64,000 nucleotides of DNA from Candidatus Eisenbacteria bacterium (GCA_026388185.1 JAPLKG010000020.1:49978-113977); one strand, 5' to 3'; counted from the stretch's first letter, positions 34,071 to 43,612 are shown. The notes: generated by a model not told the origin, from the letters alone. Made by a program: numbers and translations.

Positions 34071-36005
34071 TTACTTCAGAACCACCATCTTCATCTGGGC
34101 GACCTTGTCGGCTGCCAGGAGTTTACAGAAGTAAACGCCCGACGATACCGCGCGACCGGAATCGTTGCTGCCGTCCCAGGAAGCCTTGTGTGGGCCCGCC
34201 GCCATCGAAACTCCGTCGACCAGGGTCTTCACCAGTCTGCCCGAGATGTCGTAGACGTAAAGCCGTACTTCGGCCCTCTCAGGGATGCTGAAGGAGATGT
34301 TGGTCACGGGGTTGAACGGGTTCGGGGTGTTTTGCTCGAGAGCAAACACCTGCGGTTTCGGCTGAGTCCCGGGGTCCACGCCCGTCACATTGACGGTATC
34401 AATGTCGGCGTCTCTTCTCGGCTCGATTCTGTAGTTGTCGTAAACATAGTCAATGGGACCACAGATGTTCATCCACTTGCCGACCGTCGGGATGTAGCTG
34501 TAGTTGCCGGTGTGCCCGACCAACATCGTGTCAGGCGTCTGATCGGAAACGCGCCACTCACCGAACGCCTCGTAGCCTACAGTGTCAGCAACGAACACCG
34601 GGTTGCAGCGGACGAAGACGCCTTCGTAGCTCTCGGCGGTCGACGCACCAGTCCTTATCACGCTAGGATCGACCACGTCGGGTCCCGGTATTGTGTTACC
34701 GCTGCTCACAACACGCAAGTAGTCGACGGAAGTAATCTCGGTCTTGTAATAGTACTCGCTGACAAATCCCGCCACGATTATGCTGTCCCCTTCGGCGACA
34801 GGCGTCGGGATGCCTCCGTAGATCTGGACGCCGCTCCACGGTCCGCCGGGAGTGTTCTCGATGTAGCACTGCACGGTAAAGGCGCCGTAGTCGCCGGTCA
34901 CTATGCCAGCAATCGTGGCTTCGTCGCCCGCGTACTGCGAACTGTCGTTCTCGGCCGACTTCGGAGTCTGCACGAGCGATATCGGGCAGAGGCCGCCCCT
35001 GAAGGAGGAGTTCTGAGCCGCAGGCATCACCGTGCCGCCCGCGCCCTTTATGCAGCAAGCAGTAAGGGTCTCGTACGTACCCGGGACCTGAGTGTCGGTC
35101 GTCAACGTCACGGTCATGGAATCGGCGCTCATGGTCGCCAGCGTGATGCTTGTAGCGCTACCCAGGTAGTAGTTGTTGGTGTTCTCGGCAGTCGTCTCGT
35201 CGAGCTTAGCATCGAACAGGGCGTCGATGGTAGTATTCGACGTGGCATAAGCCATGGCCAGATTCGGAGCCGGAGCCGCACCCAGGTAAACGATGTCGTC
35301 TCCGTCCCTCGGGACGATGTGGTACCTGCTGTTCTCGTAAGTGTGAAGTCCAGTTATCGAGACCAACGTGTCTCCGTTGTCAGGCGTGCCTGGCCCCGGG
35401 TTGATAAGCTTGTTGTTACGGACGTACATCGTATCGGCGCTGGTCGCGGGTGAATGAGGGTGGGCCTCAACCAGGAAGTAGCTCGTGGTCGGATAGGCCG
35501 GGTCGTGCTTCACAACGACCACGGTGTCGACCTTGACCAGAACTCCCTCCCATCTCTCGGCTCTGGAGGAATCCGAAAGAAGGAGACCGACGTCTCTGCA
35601 CGAGAGCAGAACCGGGTCCGGGACCGTCGTATTCCCAACCTCTTCCCAGAGCCAGGAGTCATACGAATTGATCTCCGAAAGGGTACTGTACTCGGCATAC
35701 ACACCCGTCACGTTCATTATGTCGCCACGCTGAAGTCCCGTGGGGAACGTGGCGCCGGTGTAGCACAAGATACCGGAGAAGGGTCCGCCAGCCGCGTCCT
35801 GGGCCCAAAAACCGTAGGTGGCCGATGACACGTCAACGCCGGTGATTATTACGTTCATGGCCCTGACAGAGTCTCCGAGTACAATTCCATTCTGCAGAGT
35901 CTGGACGTCGCTGATCGAACAGTCCTGGGGCGGGTCCGCAGCTATGGCGATCATCCACGCTCCCAAGACAAGAAGCACCGTTGCAACAACACTAACTCTT
36001 TTCAT
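34071..36005 (-). CDS. Secreted protein with FlgD/type IX-like C-terminal sorting domain
   Basis: Large exported protein of 644 aa with signal MKRVSVVATVLLVLGAWMIA. Two similar copies of an OB-fold-like block are visible (first copy near residues 30-230, second near 330-530; ITGVYAEYST and VAGFVSEYY are matching strands, each followed by a WEGVLVKV / YEGVFVRC block), so the protein may be duplicated. The C-terminal ~85 residues form the FlgD-Ig-like sorting domain: NTPNPFNPVTNISFSIPE, YDISGRLVKTLVDG and SSGVYFCKLLAADK, a pattern used by type IX secretion or similar export systems. A perfect consensus promoter lies 295 bp upstream. Confidence 0.85.
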   Translation of the reverse strand: MKRVSVVATVLLVLGAWMIAIAADPPQDCSISDVQTLQNGIVLGDSVRAMNVIITGVDVSSATYGFWAQDAAGGPFSGILCYTGATFPTGLQRGDIMNVTGVYAEYSTLSEINSYDSWLWEEVGNTTVPDPVLLSCRDVGLLLSDSSRAERWEGVLVKVDTVVVVKHDPAYPTTSYFLVEAHPHSPATSADTMYVRNNKLINPGPGTPDNGDTLVSITGLHTYENSRYHIVPRDGDDIVYLGAAPAPNLAMAYATSNTTIDALFDAKLDETTAENTNNYYLGSATSITLATMSADSMTVTLTTDTQVPGTYETLTACCIKGAGGTVMPAAQNSSFRGGLCPISLVQTPKSAENDSSQYAGDEATIAGIVTGDYGAFTVQCYIENTPGGPWSGVQIYGGIPTPVAEGDSIIVAGFVSEYYYKTEITSVDYLRVVSSGNTIPGPDVVDPSVIRTGASTAESYEGVFVRCNPVFVADTVGYEAFGEWRVSDQTPDTMLVGHTGNYSYIPTVGKWMNICGPIDYVYDNYRIEPRRDADIDTVNVTGVDPGTQPKPQVFALEQNTPNPFNPVTNISFSIPERAEVRLYVYDISGRLVKTLVDGVSMAAGPHKASWDGSNDSGRAVSSGVYFCKLLAADKVAQMKMVVLK

Positions 36006-36299
36006 CTTTCCTCCTTAACTGACGACGACGCAGATCCAACAATGTGAGCAGAAACAACTTTGGGCTAAGCATCACCTCCATGTGAAGTACAGAATTTTGA
36101 CAGTTACACACGTTCGGCCCAAGTGTACGGGTGGGCTGTCCCCTTTGGCGGAGATCGTCTCTCGATCGAACGGCCAACTTTTTTACGGGTTTCCGTCCTG
36201 AAGCGCACGCCGAATAGCCGAATACAAGAAGGGTAGGTACGCTCCGTTGAAGGTCTCCGTCACTTTAGGGGCTTGTAATTCCCCTAACTTACTGAACCT

Positions 36300-36328
36300 A
36301 TTATACAACAGAAGAGTGCCAATGTCAA
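36300..36328 (-). promoter_or_regulatory. Perfect sigma-70 consensus promoter
   Basis: On the minus strand TTGACA (36323-36328) is followed after exactly 17 bp by TATAAT (36300-36305), a 12/12 consensus match. It faces the sorting-domain gene starting at 36005 and implies a 5' leader of about 290 nt. Such strength is rare for a housekeeping gene and suggests high expression. Confidence 0.85.
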
Positions 36329-36435
36329 TTTCTTTCCGTTTCTGGGCGGGAATCACCGTCGTCCGTCCCCCGTAATGGTTCCCGTGAACGCCAGTATTTC
36401 CTTGATAAATCGAGAGATAGGACGCCTGAGGCCGA

Positions 36436-36538
36436 CCGATTCGTTGTACCGACGGTCACAATCTGTGTACGGCCGGGGTCGGTTTGGCGTGTGGGGCTGG
36501 CCGATTCTTGGCGCCAGTGGTCACAACTTGTGGGCGAA
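36436..36538. repeat. Two imperfect direct repeats with inner dyads
   Basis: Copies at about 36436-36471 and 36501-36536 share CCGATTC, then GGTCACAA at the same spacing, and end in TGTGxxCG. The second holds CACAA-C-TTGTG, an inverted repeat suitable for a dimeric regulator; the first has CACAATCTGTG, a near-match. They are 110-210 bp upstream of the consensus promoter. Confidence 0.5.
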
Positions 36539-36686
36539 CCGCGTTCCCCGCCGGCACGCAGCACGGTCTTTTCCCGGAGGATTTTTCTAATCCGAACTGC
36601 AATAATAAATTAGGTCGTGGAATCCGTGCGCTGTTTGCCGGTTGGTCTGCGTGCGAGAGTCGACTGGGGTGAGTGTGGGGTCGTTA

Positions 36687-37328
36687 CTACTTGATCCCGT
36701 GAGTCTTCTTGTATTCCAGCCAATTTTTCTTGAGCTCCAAGAAATCCTTGAAGCTCTTCCTCAAGAGAAAAGGATTTGTCCTCTTCTCCTGCCCGATGGT
36801 GGACGAAGGTGCGGCGCCGACGTCGTGGCCGGGCCAAACCTCGGTGTCGTCCGGCAGAGTCGTGAGCTTTTCGTTCAGGCTGCTATATTCCAGGCGCGCG
36901 CCTTCGCCATGATCGGTGCCTCCGACCTTGCCGACAAAGAGGGTATCGCCCGTCAACAGTCTGCCGGCTACGAGCAGGCAGACTGAATCGGGCGTGTGGC
37001 CGGGCGTGTGTAAGACCCTGGCCCTCAGAATCCCAATCTCAAGCTCGCTCCCGTCCTCGACCGAGATATCGTGTTTGGCCTTGGCGAGAGCGTGCATAAC
37101 TATCTTGGCGTGAGTCTCCTTCTTGATGAGATCGTTTCCCGCGATGTGGTCGGCGTGATCGTGTGTATTCACAATGTATTTGACCGTCACGCAATGCGCC
37201 CCGATCCTCTCGAGAAGCTTTTCACATTCGAACGAGGGGTCAACAACGAGACCCACTCGTCCATCCTCATCAGCCAATAGATAGGCAAAATTTCTGTCGC
37301 CTCCAGCGGGAACTTGTTCGAATATCAT
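36687..37328 (-). CDS. MBL-fold metallo-hydrolase (glyoxalase II / persulfide dioxygenase-like)
   Basis: Zinc or iron hydrolase of 213 aa. The metal-binding motif THDHADH is at about 54-60, with HTPGHTPDS and LLTGDTLFVGKVGGTD further on and a final WPGHD, the standard set of the ETHE1/glyoxalase II group. Substrates in the group include lactoylglutathione, persulfides and other thioesters; the sequence does not decide. It is last in the nucleoside operon, and its start overlaps the PNP stop (ATGA), so it is co-translated with PNP. Confidence 0.9.
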   Translation of the reverse strand: MIFEQVPAGGDRNFAYLLADEDGRVGLVVDPSFECEKLLERIGAHCVTVKYIVNTHDHADHIAGNDLIKKETHAKIVMHALAKAKHDISVEDGSELEIGILRARVLHTPGHTPDSVCLLVAGRLLTGDTLFVGKVGGTDHGEGARLEYSSLNEKLTTLPDDTEVWPGHDVGAAPSSTIGQEKRTNPFLLRKSFKDFLELKKNWLEYKKTHGIK

Positions 37329-38164
37329 CTCGCGATTTCCCTGATGAGCTCCCTCAGGAACGGCACTATTCGCTTGACGGTCTCACCCACCAGTCGAGTC
37401 ACCTCGTCGTGGCTGAGTTCGCCGGTTCCTATCCCGGTGGCCAGGTTCGAGATGCAAGAGAGTCCCAGCACCTTGAGGCCCAGGGTGCGCGCCACCGCCA
37501 CCTCGTGCGACGTAGACATACACGCCGCATCCCCACCTATCTTGTGCATGAATCGTGACTCGGCGGCAGTCTCGTAGCTCGGGCCCTTGGTCGTGCAGAG
37601 AGTCCCCTGATGGAGTACGATTCCCGTTCGCCTGGCGGCCTCTCTCGCCACTTCCATGTAGTTCCTGTCGTAGATGGCCCACGCTCTCCTCACAATCGGC
37701 TCACTTTTCCATCCGCATTGTCCCCTGAGGGGCGGACGGAACATCAAATCGATTTGATCCGTTACAAGCATTACTTCGCCCGGCCCGATTTTCTCCGTCA
37801 GGGAGCCACTTGCATTCGTGACTATCAATGAGTGAATGCCGAGCCCTGCAAGAACGCGCACCGGAAACACGACGTCTTCTATTGGGTGCCCCTCGTAGAG
37901 GTGCACCCTTCCCTGGAGGAAGGCCACGGTGGCGCCCCCGAGGCGCCCGAGGATAAGAAACCCGTGGTGGCCGTGCACCGACGGCACCCTGAAATGGGGG
38001 ATCGTCTCGTACGGAATTGCACAGCCCAGCTCGATCTCCCGTACAAGCGGTGCAAAGCCGGAGCCAAGTATTACGCCCACAGACGGCAATAGAGAGCACT
38101 CTCTACGAATTCGTCGAACGGCGTCTGTCACCATCTGTTCTCGTTCGTCCCAGCTCTTCATCAC
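37325..38164 (-). CDS. punA: Purine-nucleoside phosphorylase
   Basis: Splits purine (deoxy)nucleosides with phosphate to the base and ribose- or deoxyribose-1-phosphate. The protein has 279 aa, the length of trimeric PNPs. Diagnostic elements are GSGFAPLV (phosphate site), VPSVHGHHGFLILG, TNASGSL, and KGPSYETAAESR with the base-binding Glu, plus CISNLATGIG, whose Asn contacts the purine ring. It is the enzyme that would generate pentose-1-phosphate for the pathway proposed here. It follows the permease gene after 79 bp with palindromic sequence between. Confidence 0.95.
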   Translation of the reverse strand: MMKSWDEREQMVTDAVRRIRRECSLLPSVGVILGSGFAPLVREIELGCAIPYETIPHFRVPSVHGHHGFLILGRLGGATVAFLQGRVHLYEGHPIEDVVFPVRVLAGLGIHSLIVTNASGSLTEKIGPGEVMLVTDQIDLMFRPPLRGQCGWKSEPIVRRAWAIYDRNYMEVAREAARRTGIVLHQGTLCTTKGPSYETAAESRFMHKIGGDAACMSTSHEVAVARTLGLKVLGLSCISNLATGIGTGELSHDEVTRLVGETVKRIVPFLRELIREIAR

Positions 38165-38193
38165 GCACTCCAGTGCATTTGACGAGTTCCAAG

Positions 38194-38239
38194 GGGTCGC
38201 GACCCGAGGGCGACCCGGTAGCGACTCTCACATTGAGAG
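38194..38239. repeat. Intercistronic palindrome and small hairpin
   Basis: GGGTCGCGACCC (38194-38205) is a perfect 12-bp palindrome and CTCTCA-CAT-TGAGAG (38225-38239) a 6-bp hairpin. Both lie in the 79-bp gap between the permease and PNP genes and may protect mRNA or adjust PNP expression. Confidence 0.4.
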
Positions 38240-38243
38240 CGGC

Positions 38244-39158
38244 CTAAGGCTTTTCCTTCTCGTAAGGTACGCCGTCTGCGGCAGGGGGTATTGAGCGCCC
38301 TATCAGTCCCGCAAGAACAACTATGGTCGCCAAGTATGGTATCATTTGTATGAATTGAGTGGGGACATTTCGTCCTTGAAGCTGCATTTGCAGAGACTCG
38401 GCCGCGCCAAACATGAGGCAGGCGCCGGCCGCACCCAGTGGATTCCATTTTCCCACGATCATTGCCGCCAGCGCAATGTATCCTCTGCCGCTCGACATCC
38501 CATCCGTGAAGCTGTGCTGATCCATTGCAAGCCAGGCGCCGCCGAGGCCGGCCAGGACGCCACTCAGAGCGACTCCGGCGTAGCGCATACCCGACACGTT
38601 GACCCCCAGGCTCTCGGCCGCCTCCGGGTGCTCGCCGACCGAGCGCAGCCGTAAGCCAAACACCGACTTGAAGAGCAGAAACTGGGAAGCCACGATGACT
38701 ACCAGGGTGGCCAGTATCAGTGGCGAGGAAAATATCGTTTCGATCACGGGAATGTCCTTCAGCAAGGGGATCTTCCACTCTGGCAGCCCGACGATTCTGT
38801 CCGAGTTGCTCGAACTTCCAAAAATGACTTTCAGAAGAAACCGCGTGGCTCCCATGGCAAGTATGTTTATCGCAAGGCCGCTCACAATCTGCTCTGCCTT
38901 GAAAGTCACGGTTACAACCGCATGTATCAGCGCGGTGGCCAACCCTCCCAGCATTGCGGCCAGGACGCCCACCCAGGGATTGCCCGTGTAATAAGTGGCG
39001 AGCACGCAGGTGAACGCACCGTTGAGTAGAATGCCCTCGAGGGCAATGTTCACGACCCCGCCGCGCTCCGAGAAGGTGCCGCCGATTGCGGCCAGCGTGT
39101 ACGGCACGGATATGCGTATTGTCTGGGAGATGAATGTGAGAGCGATCATCCAATCCAT
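38244..39158 (-). CDS. Nucleoside ABC transporter permease (NupQ-like)
   Basis: Inner-membrane subunit of the carbohydrate-uptake-2-like family, 304 aa and about eight helices. Family marks are RISVPYTLAAIGGTFSERGGVVNIALEGIL, shortened here to the conserved GVVNIALEG, and the segment SVGEHPEAAESLGVNV, which matches the EAA-like loop that contacts the ATPase. It resembles the NupQ/YufQ subunit of B. subtilis guanosine transport. Three bases separate it from the other permease, so the pair forms the heterodimeric channel. Confidence 0.92.
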   Translation of the reverse strand: MDWMIALTFISQTIRISVPYTLAAIGGTFSERGGVVNIALEGILLNGAFTCVLATYYTGNPWVGVLAAMLGGLATALIHAVVTVTFKAEQIVSGLAINILAMGATRFLLKVIFGSSSNSDRIVGLPEWKIPLLKDIPVIETIFSSPLILATLVVIVASQFLLFKSVFGLRLRSVGEHPEAAESLGVNVSGMRYAGVALSGVLAGLGGAWLAMDQHSFTDGMSSGRGYIALAAMIVGKWNPLGAAGACLMFGAAESLQMQLQGRNVPTQFIQMIPYLATIVVLAGLIGRSIPPAADGVPYEKEKP

Positions 39159-39161
39159 AAA

Positions 39162-40250
39162 CTATCCCAGGCTCTTCTTCTTGAGAGAAAGCACAAGCTT
39201 CCCGAAAACGTTTGTTCCAGCGATCACCACCAGGATCACGATTGCCTGAAGTATGTCCACCAATTCCTTCGGAACGATGGCGTTGACGACAAGCCCCCCA
39301 TAACTGAGGGCGCCGAACAGCAAGGCCGCAAGCACCACGCCCAGCGGATGATTTCTGCCGAGAAGGGCGACCGCGATGCCCATGAAACCGATTCCCGAAG
39401 AGAAGCCCCCCTCGTAGTAATGCTTGTATCCCATCACGAAGTCCACTCCGACGAGACCCGAGAGAGCACCGCTCAGCGTCATCGCCGTTATCACGGCAGA
39501 GCCGACACTTATCCCGCCATACTCTGCCGCCGACGGATTCGAGCCCGTGGCTCTGAGCTCAAAGCCGAACTTCGTTTTCCACAAGAAGAGGTAGACGGCG
39601 ACCGCGGCGCCGAGGGCGAGAAACAGGCTGAGGTTTACGGGCGAGCCCCTGAAGACCGGCCAGAACTCCTCCAATCTCGGAATCTGAGCCTGCGCGGCGA
39701 TCCTCTGGGTGTGGACGGTTTCCGGAACGAAGTATACGTAGGTCACAAGATAGCCGGTGAGAGCCATGGCTATGAAATTGAGCATTATCGTGTTTATGAC
39801 TTCGTGCGTGCCGAATCTAGCCTTGAGGTAGCCGGGGATGAACCCCCACAAGGCTCCCCCGAGAGCGCCGGCGAGGATGCAGAGCGGTACCAGAAGAAAG
39901 CCCGGAACGCCGGAGAAGGTGAAACCTACCCACGCTACGGCGAAGGCGCCGATGTAGAGTTGACCTTCCGCGCCTATGTTGAAAAGACCTGCCTTGAACG
40001 CGAGTGCGACGGAAAGACCCGTGAAGATGAGGGGGGTGGCCTTGAATAATACCTGGCCCAGGCCATAGAAGTTGCCGAAGGTTCCTCTCAGGAGGATGCC
40101 GTAAACAACTACCGGACTCTGACCTATTGCGGCTATGAACGCGGCTCCCGCCAGAAGAGCCGTTGCGACGGCAATAACCGGTACCGCTATTGCTCCGCTC
40201 AGCTTCTGGACCAACTGCCCGCGATCAAGTTGCCTAAGAATATCGTTCAT
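39162..40250 (-). CDS. Nucleoside ABC transporter permease (NupP-like)
   Basis: Partner permease of 362 aa with about ten helices. It has the family block ALAFKAGLFNIGAEGQLYIGA and the ATPase-contact loop ATGSNPSAAEYGGI, and starts with a short cytoplasmic helix (ILRQLDRGQL). This pairs with the NupP/YufP type. The gene lies 43 bp after the ATPase gene. Together with the BMP-type binding protein, the set is expected to import purine and perhaps pyrimidine nucleosides. Confidence 0.92.
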   Translation of the reverse strand: MNDILRQLDRGQLVQKLSGAIAVPVIAVATALLAGAAFIAAIGQSPVVVYGILLRGTFGNFYGLGQVLFKATPLIFTGLSVALAFKAGLFNIGAEGQLYIGAFAVAWVGFTFSGVPGFLLVPLCILAGALGGALWGFIPGYLKARFGTHEVINTIMLNFIAMALTGYLVTYVYFVPETVHTQRIAAQAQIPRLEEFWPVFRGSPVNLSLFLALGAAVAVYLFLWKTKFGFELRATGSNPSAAEYGGISVGSAVITAMTLSGALSGLVGVDFVMGYKHYYEGGFSSGIGFMGIAVALLGRNHPLGVVLAALLFGALSYGGLVVNAIVPKELVDILQAIVILVVIAGTNVFGKLVLSLKKKSLG

Positions 40251-40293
40251 TCAAAACCACACAATCGCGCTCGGGCACCCGCTGCAAATCCAC

Positions 40294-41841
40294 TCACAAT
40301 GCTCCGGTCATCATCATGCCAAGCTCTTTCTCGTCTGTCTGCCGGGGGTCGACCGTGCCGGCGATACGGCCGTTATAGATCACGGCGATCCTGTCGCTCA
40401 AGCTCAGGATTTCTGACAGGTCGGCGGAGACCAGCAAGATTGCGCAGCCGCTATCTCTCTGCGCGATGAGGCTTCGGTGTATGAATTCAATCGCCCCAAT
40501 GTCAACGCCCCTGGTCGGCTGAGCGGCCACCAGGAGGACCGGGTTGCGCGAGAGCTCTCTTGCGACTATGAGTTTCTGCTGATTCCCGCCGGAGAGCGAC
40601 CCCGCCGGAAGCTCCGGAGCCTGCGGCCTTATGTCGAAACGCCGGAGCACGGCCTGCGCGTTTCTTAGGATGGCATTGCGCTTCAACCACAGTTTTCCGG
40701 CGTACGGAAGCCCGAAGTGCGAGCCCAAGATGAGGTTTTCTCCGATCGTGAAATCGGAAATCAAGCCGCGCTTGAGGCGGTCTTCGGGAATGTGCGCAAT
40801 CCGCAGTTTCAAGATTTCCTTTGGCGAGAGATTAGTGATATCCCTTTCCAGAAGTCTGATCGCCCCCGATGTGGGCCTCCTCAAGCCGGTGATCACTTCC
40901 ACAAGCTCCGTCTGGCCGTTGCCCTCAACACCGGCTATGCCCAGAATTTCTCCGGAGAAAACCGACAGCGAAATTCCCTTCAGCTTCGGCACCTTCGACG
41001 CCCCCAGAGCGTGGACGTCCTCAAGATCGAGAACGACATTCTTCCTGACGGCCGGCCCTTTCTCCACTTCGAGCAGAACCTTTCTTCCCACCATGAGCGT
41101 AGCGAGTTCCTCGGTAGAAGTGTCACGCGTGTTCACGACGCCCACGACCTTACCGCGTCTCATGACCGTGACCCTGTCGGAGATATCCATCACCTCGGTC
41201 AACTTGTGGGTAATGAAAATGATCGTCTTGCCCTGCTCCTTGAGCTTTCTCATCACGGAGAAGAGCGCCTCGGCTTCCTGGGGGGTAAGTACCGCCGTGG
41301 GCTCGTCGAGTACGAGTAACTCGGCGCCCCTGAAGAGAATCTTCACTATTTCCACGCGCTGCTGGGCTCCCACGGAGAGTTTCTCCACGAGCGTGTCCGG
41401 CTCGACGGCCAGGCCGAACTTCTGAGACAGCGCGGCAATCTTCTCTCTGGCGGTCTTTGTGTCCAGCACGACTCCGGCCCTAACGGGTTCCGACCCGAGG
41501 ATAACGTTTTCCGTGACGGACAGCGGCGGTATCAGCATGAAGTGTTGGTGGACCATCCCTATTCCCAGGGAAATGGCGTTGGCGGGGCTCTTGATTTCCG
41601 CGGGTTCTTCCCTGACGAATATTCTCCCGGAGTCGGCCCTGTACAATCCGTACAGAATTCGCATGAGCGTGGACTTGCCCGCGCCGTTTTCGCCCACCAG
41701 CGCGTGTATTTCTCCCACACGCACATCGAGATTCACGCAGTCATTGGCTTTCACGAGGGCGAAGCGCTTCGAGATGCCCTCCATGCGGACAAACGGGGTA
41801 GAAGGGGAAGCTGAGCGGACATCAGGTGGAAGGAACAACAA
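40294..41841 (-). CDS. Nucleoside ABC transporter ATP-binding protein (double ABC, NupO-like)
   Basis: A 515-aa ATPase with two tandem ABC domains. The first has an intact Walker A GENGAGKST, a signature variant LSVGAQQRVEI and Walker B LLVLDEPTAVL; the second has degenerate Walker A GVEGNGQTEL and signature LSGGNQQKLIVAREL, the usual asymmetry of RbsA/NupO-type proteins. The start is TTG at 41841 or 41838, behind GGAGAG. It overlaps the end of the binding-protein gene by 20 bp. Confidence 0.92.
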   Translation of the reverse strand: MLFLPPDVRSASPSTPFVRMEGISKRFALVKANDCVNLDVRVGEIHALVGENGAGKSTLMRILYGLYRADSGRIFVREEPAEIKSPANAISLGIGMVHQHFMLIPPLSVTENVILGSEPVRAGVVLDTKTAREKIAALSQKFGLAVEPDTLVEKLSVGAQQRVEIVKILFRGAELLVLDEPTAVLTPQEAEALFSVMRKLKEQGKTIIFITHKLTEVMDISDRVTVMRRGKVVGVVNTRDTSTEELATLMVGRKVLLEVEKGPAVRKNVVLDLEDVHALGASKVPKLKGISLSVFSGEILGIAGVEGNGQTELVEVITGLRRPTSGAIRLLERDITNLSPKEILKLRIAHIPEDRLKRGLISDFTIGENLILGSHFGLPYAGKLWLKRNAILRNAQAVLRRFDIRPQAPELPAGSLSGGNQQKLIVARELSRNPVLLVAAQPTRGVDIGAIEFIHRSLIAQRDSGCAILLVSADLSEILSLSDRIAVIYNGRIAGTVDPRQTDEKELGMMMTGAL

Positions 41842-42865
41842 TCTCTCCGGAAATTATCTTCTCCTTGAACTCTTCAACTTTGCTGCGTATATCATCACCG
41901 ATTAGCTCTCGATTGTTACTGTCATAGACGTAGCTGATTCCACCCTCGGCGACTCCCAACATCTTCACGCCACCCTTGAACGTGCCGTTCTGAACGGACT
42001 TGATGGCCTCGTAAACGGCCACGTCTACGTCCTTTATCATACTCGTCAGCACGTGTCCCGGGGCTTCTGCGTACTGGTCAGAGTCAACGCCGATCGCCAG
42101 CTTGTTCATTTCTCTGGCCGCCTCGAACACACCCAACCCCGTCGAACCCGAGGCGTGGAATATGATGTCGGCACCCTTCGAGTACTGGCTCAACGCGAGC
42201 TCTTTGCCCTTGCTGGGGTTCTTGAAGGCGTTTGCGGTGACGCCGGCGTATGCCACGAAGACTTCCACGTCAGGCTTCGCGTACTTGGCGCCGGCCAGGT
42301 AGCCCGCTTCGAACTTTTTTATCAAGGGGATTTTCATGCCGCCCACGAACCCTATCTTGCCGGTCTTACTCTTCAACGCCGCAAGGGCGCCCACGAGGAA
42401 AGAGCCTTCCTCTTCCTTGAACTTGAGCGCGAGAAGGTTTGGCGGGATTGTCTGATCGGGGCTAACGGCATAGTCGACGCACGCGAACTTCTTGCCGGGG
42501 AAGTCTTTTGCAATGACGGTCACGTCGTCGGTGAAGAGAAATCCTGTTCCGAATATCAGCCCGGCATCGCCGCTCGCGAGAAGCCTCAAGGCAGACTCTC
42601 TGTCGGCTCCTTCGCCGGGCTCTATGTATTCGAATGTGACACCCAGCTCCTTCTTGGCTCTTTCCAATCCTCTGTAAGCCGAATCGTTGAAGGACTTGTC
42701 GCCCCTGCCTCCGACGTCGAACACAAGCCCGACCTTGAGGGGAGAAGCAGAGGTTTGTGCCTGTTCCTCCGATTGTCCGGGCTCTTTTTCCTTCTTGCCG
42801 CAGGAGATCGACGTCGCAACGAGCAGGACGAGGAGGGTGAAAAAGAAGGGTCCGGTGTGTTTCAT
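41822..42865 (-). CDS. BMP-family nucleoside-binding lipoprotein
   Basis: Periplasmic substrate-binding component of 347 aa from the ATG at 42865; the frame upstream is only a shadow. The signal ends in SISC (lipoprotein Cys). The family start [19 protein letters not shown] is diagnostic of the BmpA/PnrA/TmpC group, members of which bind purine nucleosides. The start overlaps the thymidine kinase stop (ATGA). Specificity (guanosine, inosine, adenosine or deoxynucleosides) cannot be read off. Confidence 0.93.
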   Translation of the reverse strand: MKHTGPFFFTLLVLLVATSISCGKKEKEPGQSEEQAQTSASPLKVGLVFDVGGRGDKSFNDSAYRGLERAKKELGVTFEYIEPGEGADRESALRLLASGDAGLIFGTGFLFTDDVTVIAKDFPGKKFACVDYAVSPDQTIPPNLLALKFKEEEGSFLVGALAALKSKTGKIGFVGGMKIPLIKKFEAGYLAGAKYAKPDVEVFVAYAGVTANAFKNPSKGKELALSQYSKGADIIFHASGSTGLGVFEAAREMNKLAIGVDSDQYAEAPGHVLTSMIKDVDVAVYEAIKSVQNGTFKGGVKMLGVAEGGISYVYDSNNRELIGDDIRSKVEEFKEKIISGEIVVPST

Positions 42866-43518
42866 CTCTTTGCACCTGTGTGTGTTTTGCCGGGGGCGTG
42901 CCGATGAAGTGTGCGTTTCTTGGCGCGAGAGCGTTTTACCGCCCGCGCGGGTGTTTTCTGGAGAGGTTCGAAGCAATTACGGCACCTCGCCTCGTAGACG
43001 TCGAAGGCACCCACCACGATTCTCTCGTCGCTGGCGACCTTCCGCTGGGTCCTGTTAGCCGGGTTGCCGCAGACCACACATATCGCCAGGGTCTTGGTTA
43101 TGTACTCTGCTACGGCAAGAAGCTGTGGTATCGGCTCGAAGGGCTTGCCCCTGTAGTCCTGGTCGAGGCCGGCGACAATTACTCTCTTTCCTCTGTTTGC
43201 AAGCTCCTCGCACACTTCAACGAGCTCGGGTCCGAAGAACTGTGCCTCGTCTATTCCCACGGCGTCGGACTCGCTTGCCTTCTCGAGGATGTCTCTGCAA
43301 TCTGCGATTTCCTTGGAAGGAATGCGCTGAAGGTTGTGCGAGACTATGTACTCCGTGCCGTATCTCTTGTCTATCTTGGGCTTGAATATCGCGACCTTCT
43401 GCCTCGCTATCTGGGCTCTGCGCAATCTGCGTATCAGTTCTTCGGTCTTGCCGCTGAACATGCTTCCGCATATGACCTCAATCCAGCCCACGTTTTTTGG
43501 TACGATGTTCTCAGTCAT
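42862..43518 (-). CDS. tdk: Thymidine kinase
   Basis: Phosphorylates thymidine (and deoxyuridine) to the monophosphate. The 218-aa enzyme is of the bacterial/TK1 type: P-loop [11 protein letters not shown], the Walker B-like IDEAQFF, and a zinc-binding pair CVVCG and CRNCF. The ATG at 43518 is preceded by GGAAG; a TTG at 43536 would add six residues. A basic tail of about 25 residues ([10 protein letters not shown]) extends past the usual end. It is co-translated with the binding-protein gene. Confidence 0.95.
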   Translation of the reverse strand: MTENIVPKNVGWIEVICGSMFSGKTEELIRRLRRAQIARQKVAIFKPKIDKRYGTEYIVSHNLQRIPSKEIADCRDILEKASESDAVGIDEAQFFGPELVEVCEELANRGKRVIVAGLDQDYRGKPFEPIPQLLAVAEYITKTLAICVVCGNPANRTQRKVASDERIVVGAFDVYEARCRNCFEPLQKTPARAVKRSRAKKRTLHRHAPGKTHTGAKR

Positions 43519-43612
43519 CTTGCGTCTTCCAAACAAGCAGCAAGTCTTGATGCAGTCTTGTGTGCGGCGTAAGAGGCCCGAGGCGGCCCCGCGCAGAGTG
43601 GCCTCAACGCCC

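Larger units (their letters stand above)
36006..36686. other. Intergenic region: leader, perfect promoter and repeats
   Basis: The 681-bp region lies between the metallo-hydrolase stop and the sorting-domain gene start, both on the minus strand. It contains a long 5' leader (36006-36294) with a small hairpin, TAGGGG-N9-CCCCTA, at about 36265-36285, then a consensus promoter (36300-36328), and 36436-36538 with two diverged direct repeats. I saw no known riboswitch pattern in the leader and no convincing gene. Confidence 0.65.

Noticed and set aside
34188-35453. Open frame of 421 codons opposite the sorting-domain gene
   Set aside because: Antisense; no domain and no ribosome-binding site. The real gene has signal and sorting domains.
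36006-36294. Cyclic-di-GMP or other known riboswitch in the long leader
   Set aside because: A few A-rich stretches looked suggestive, but no known consensus could be matched.
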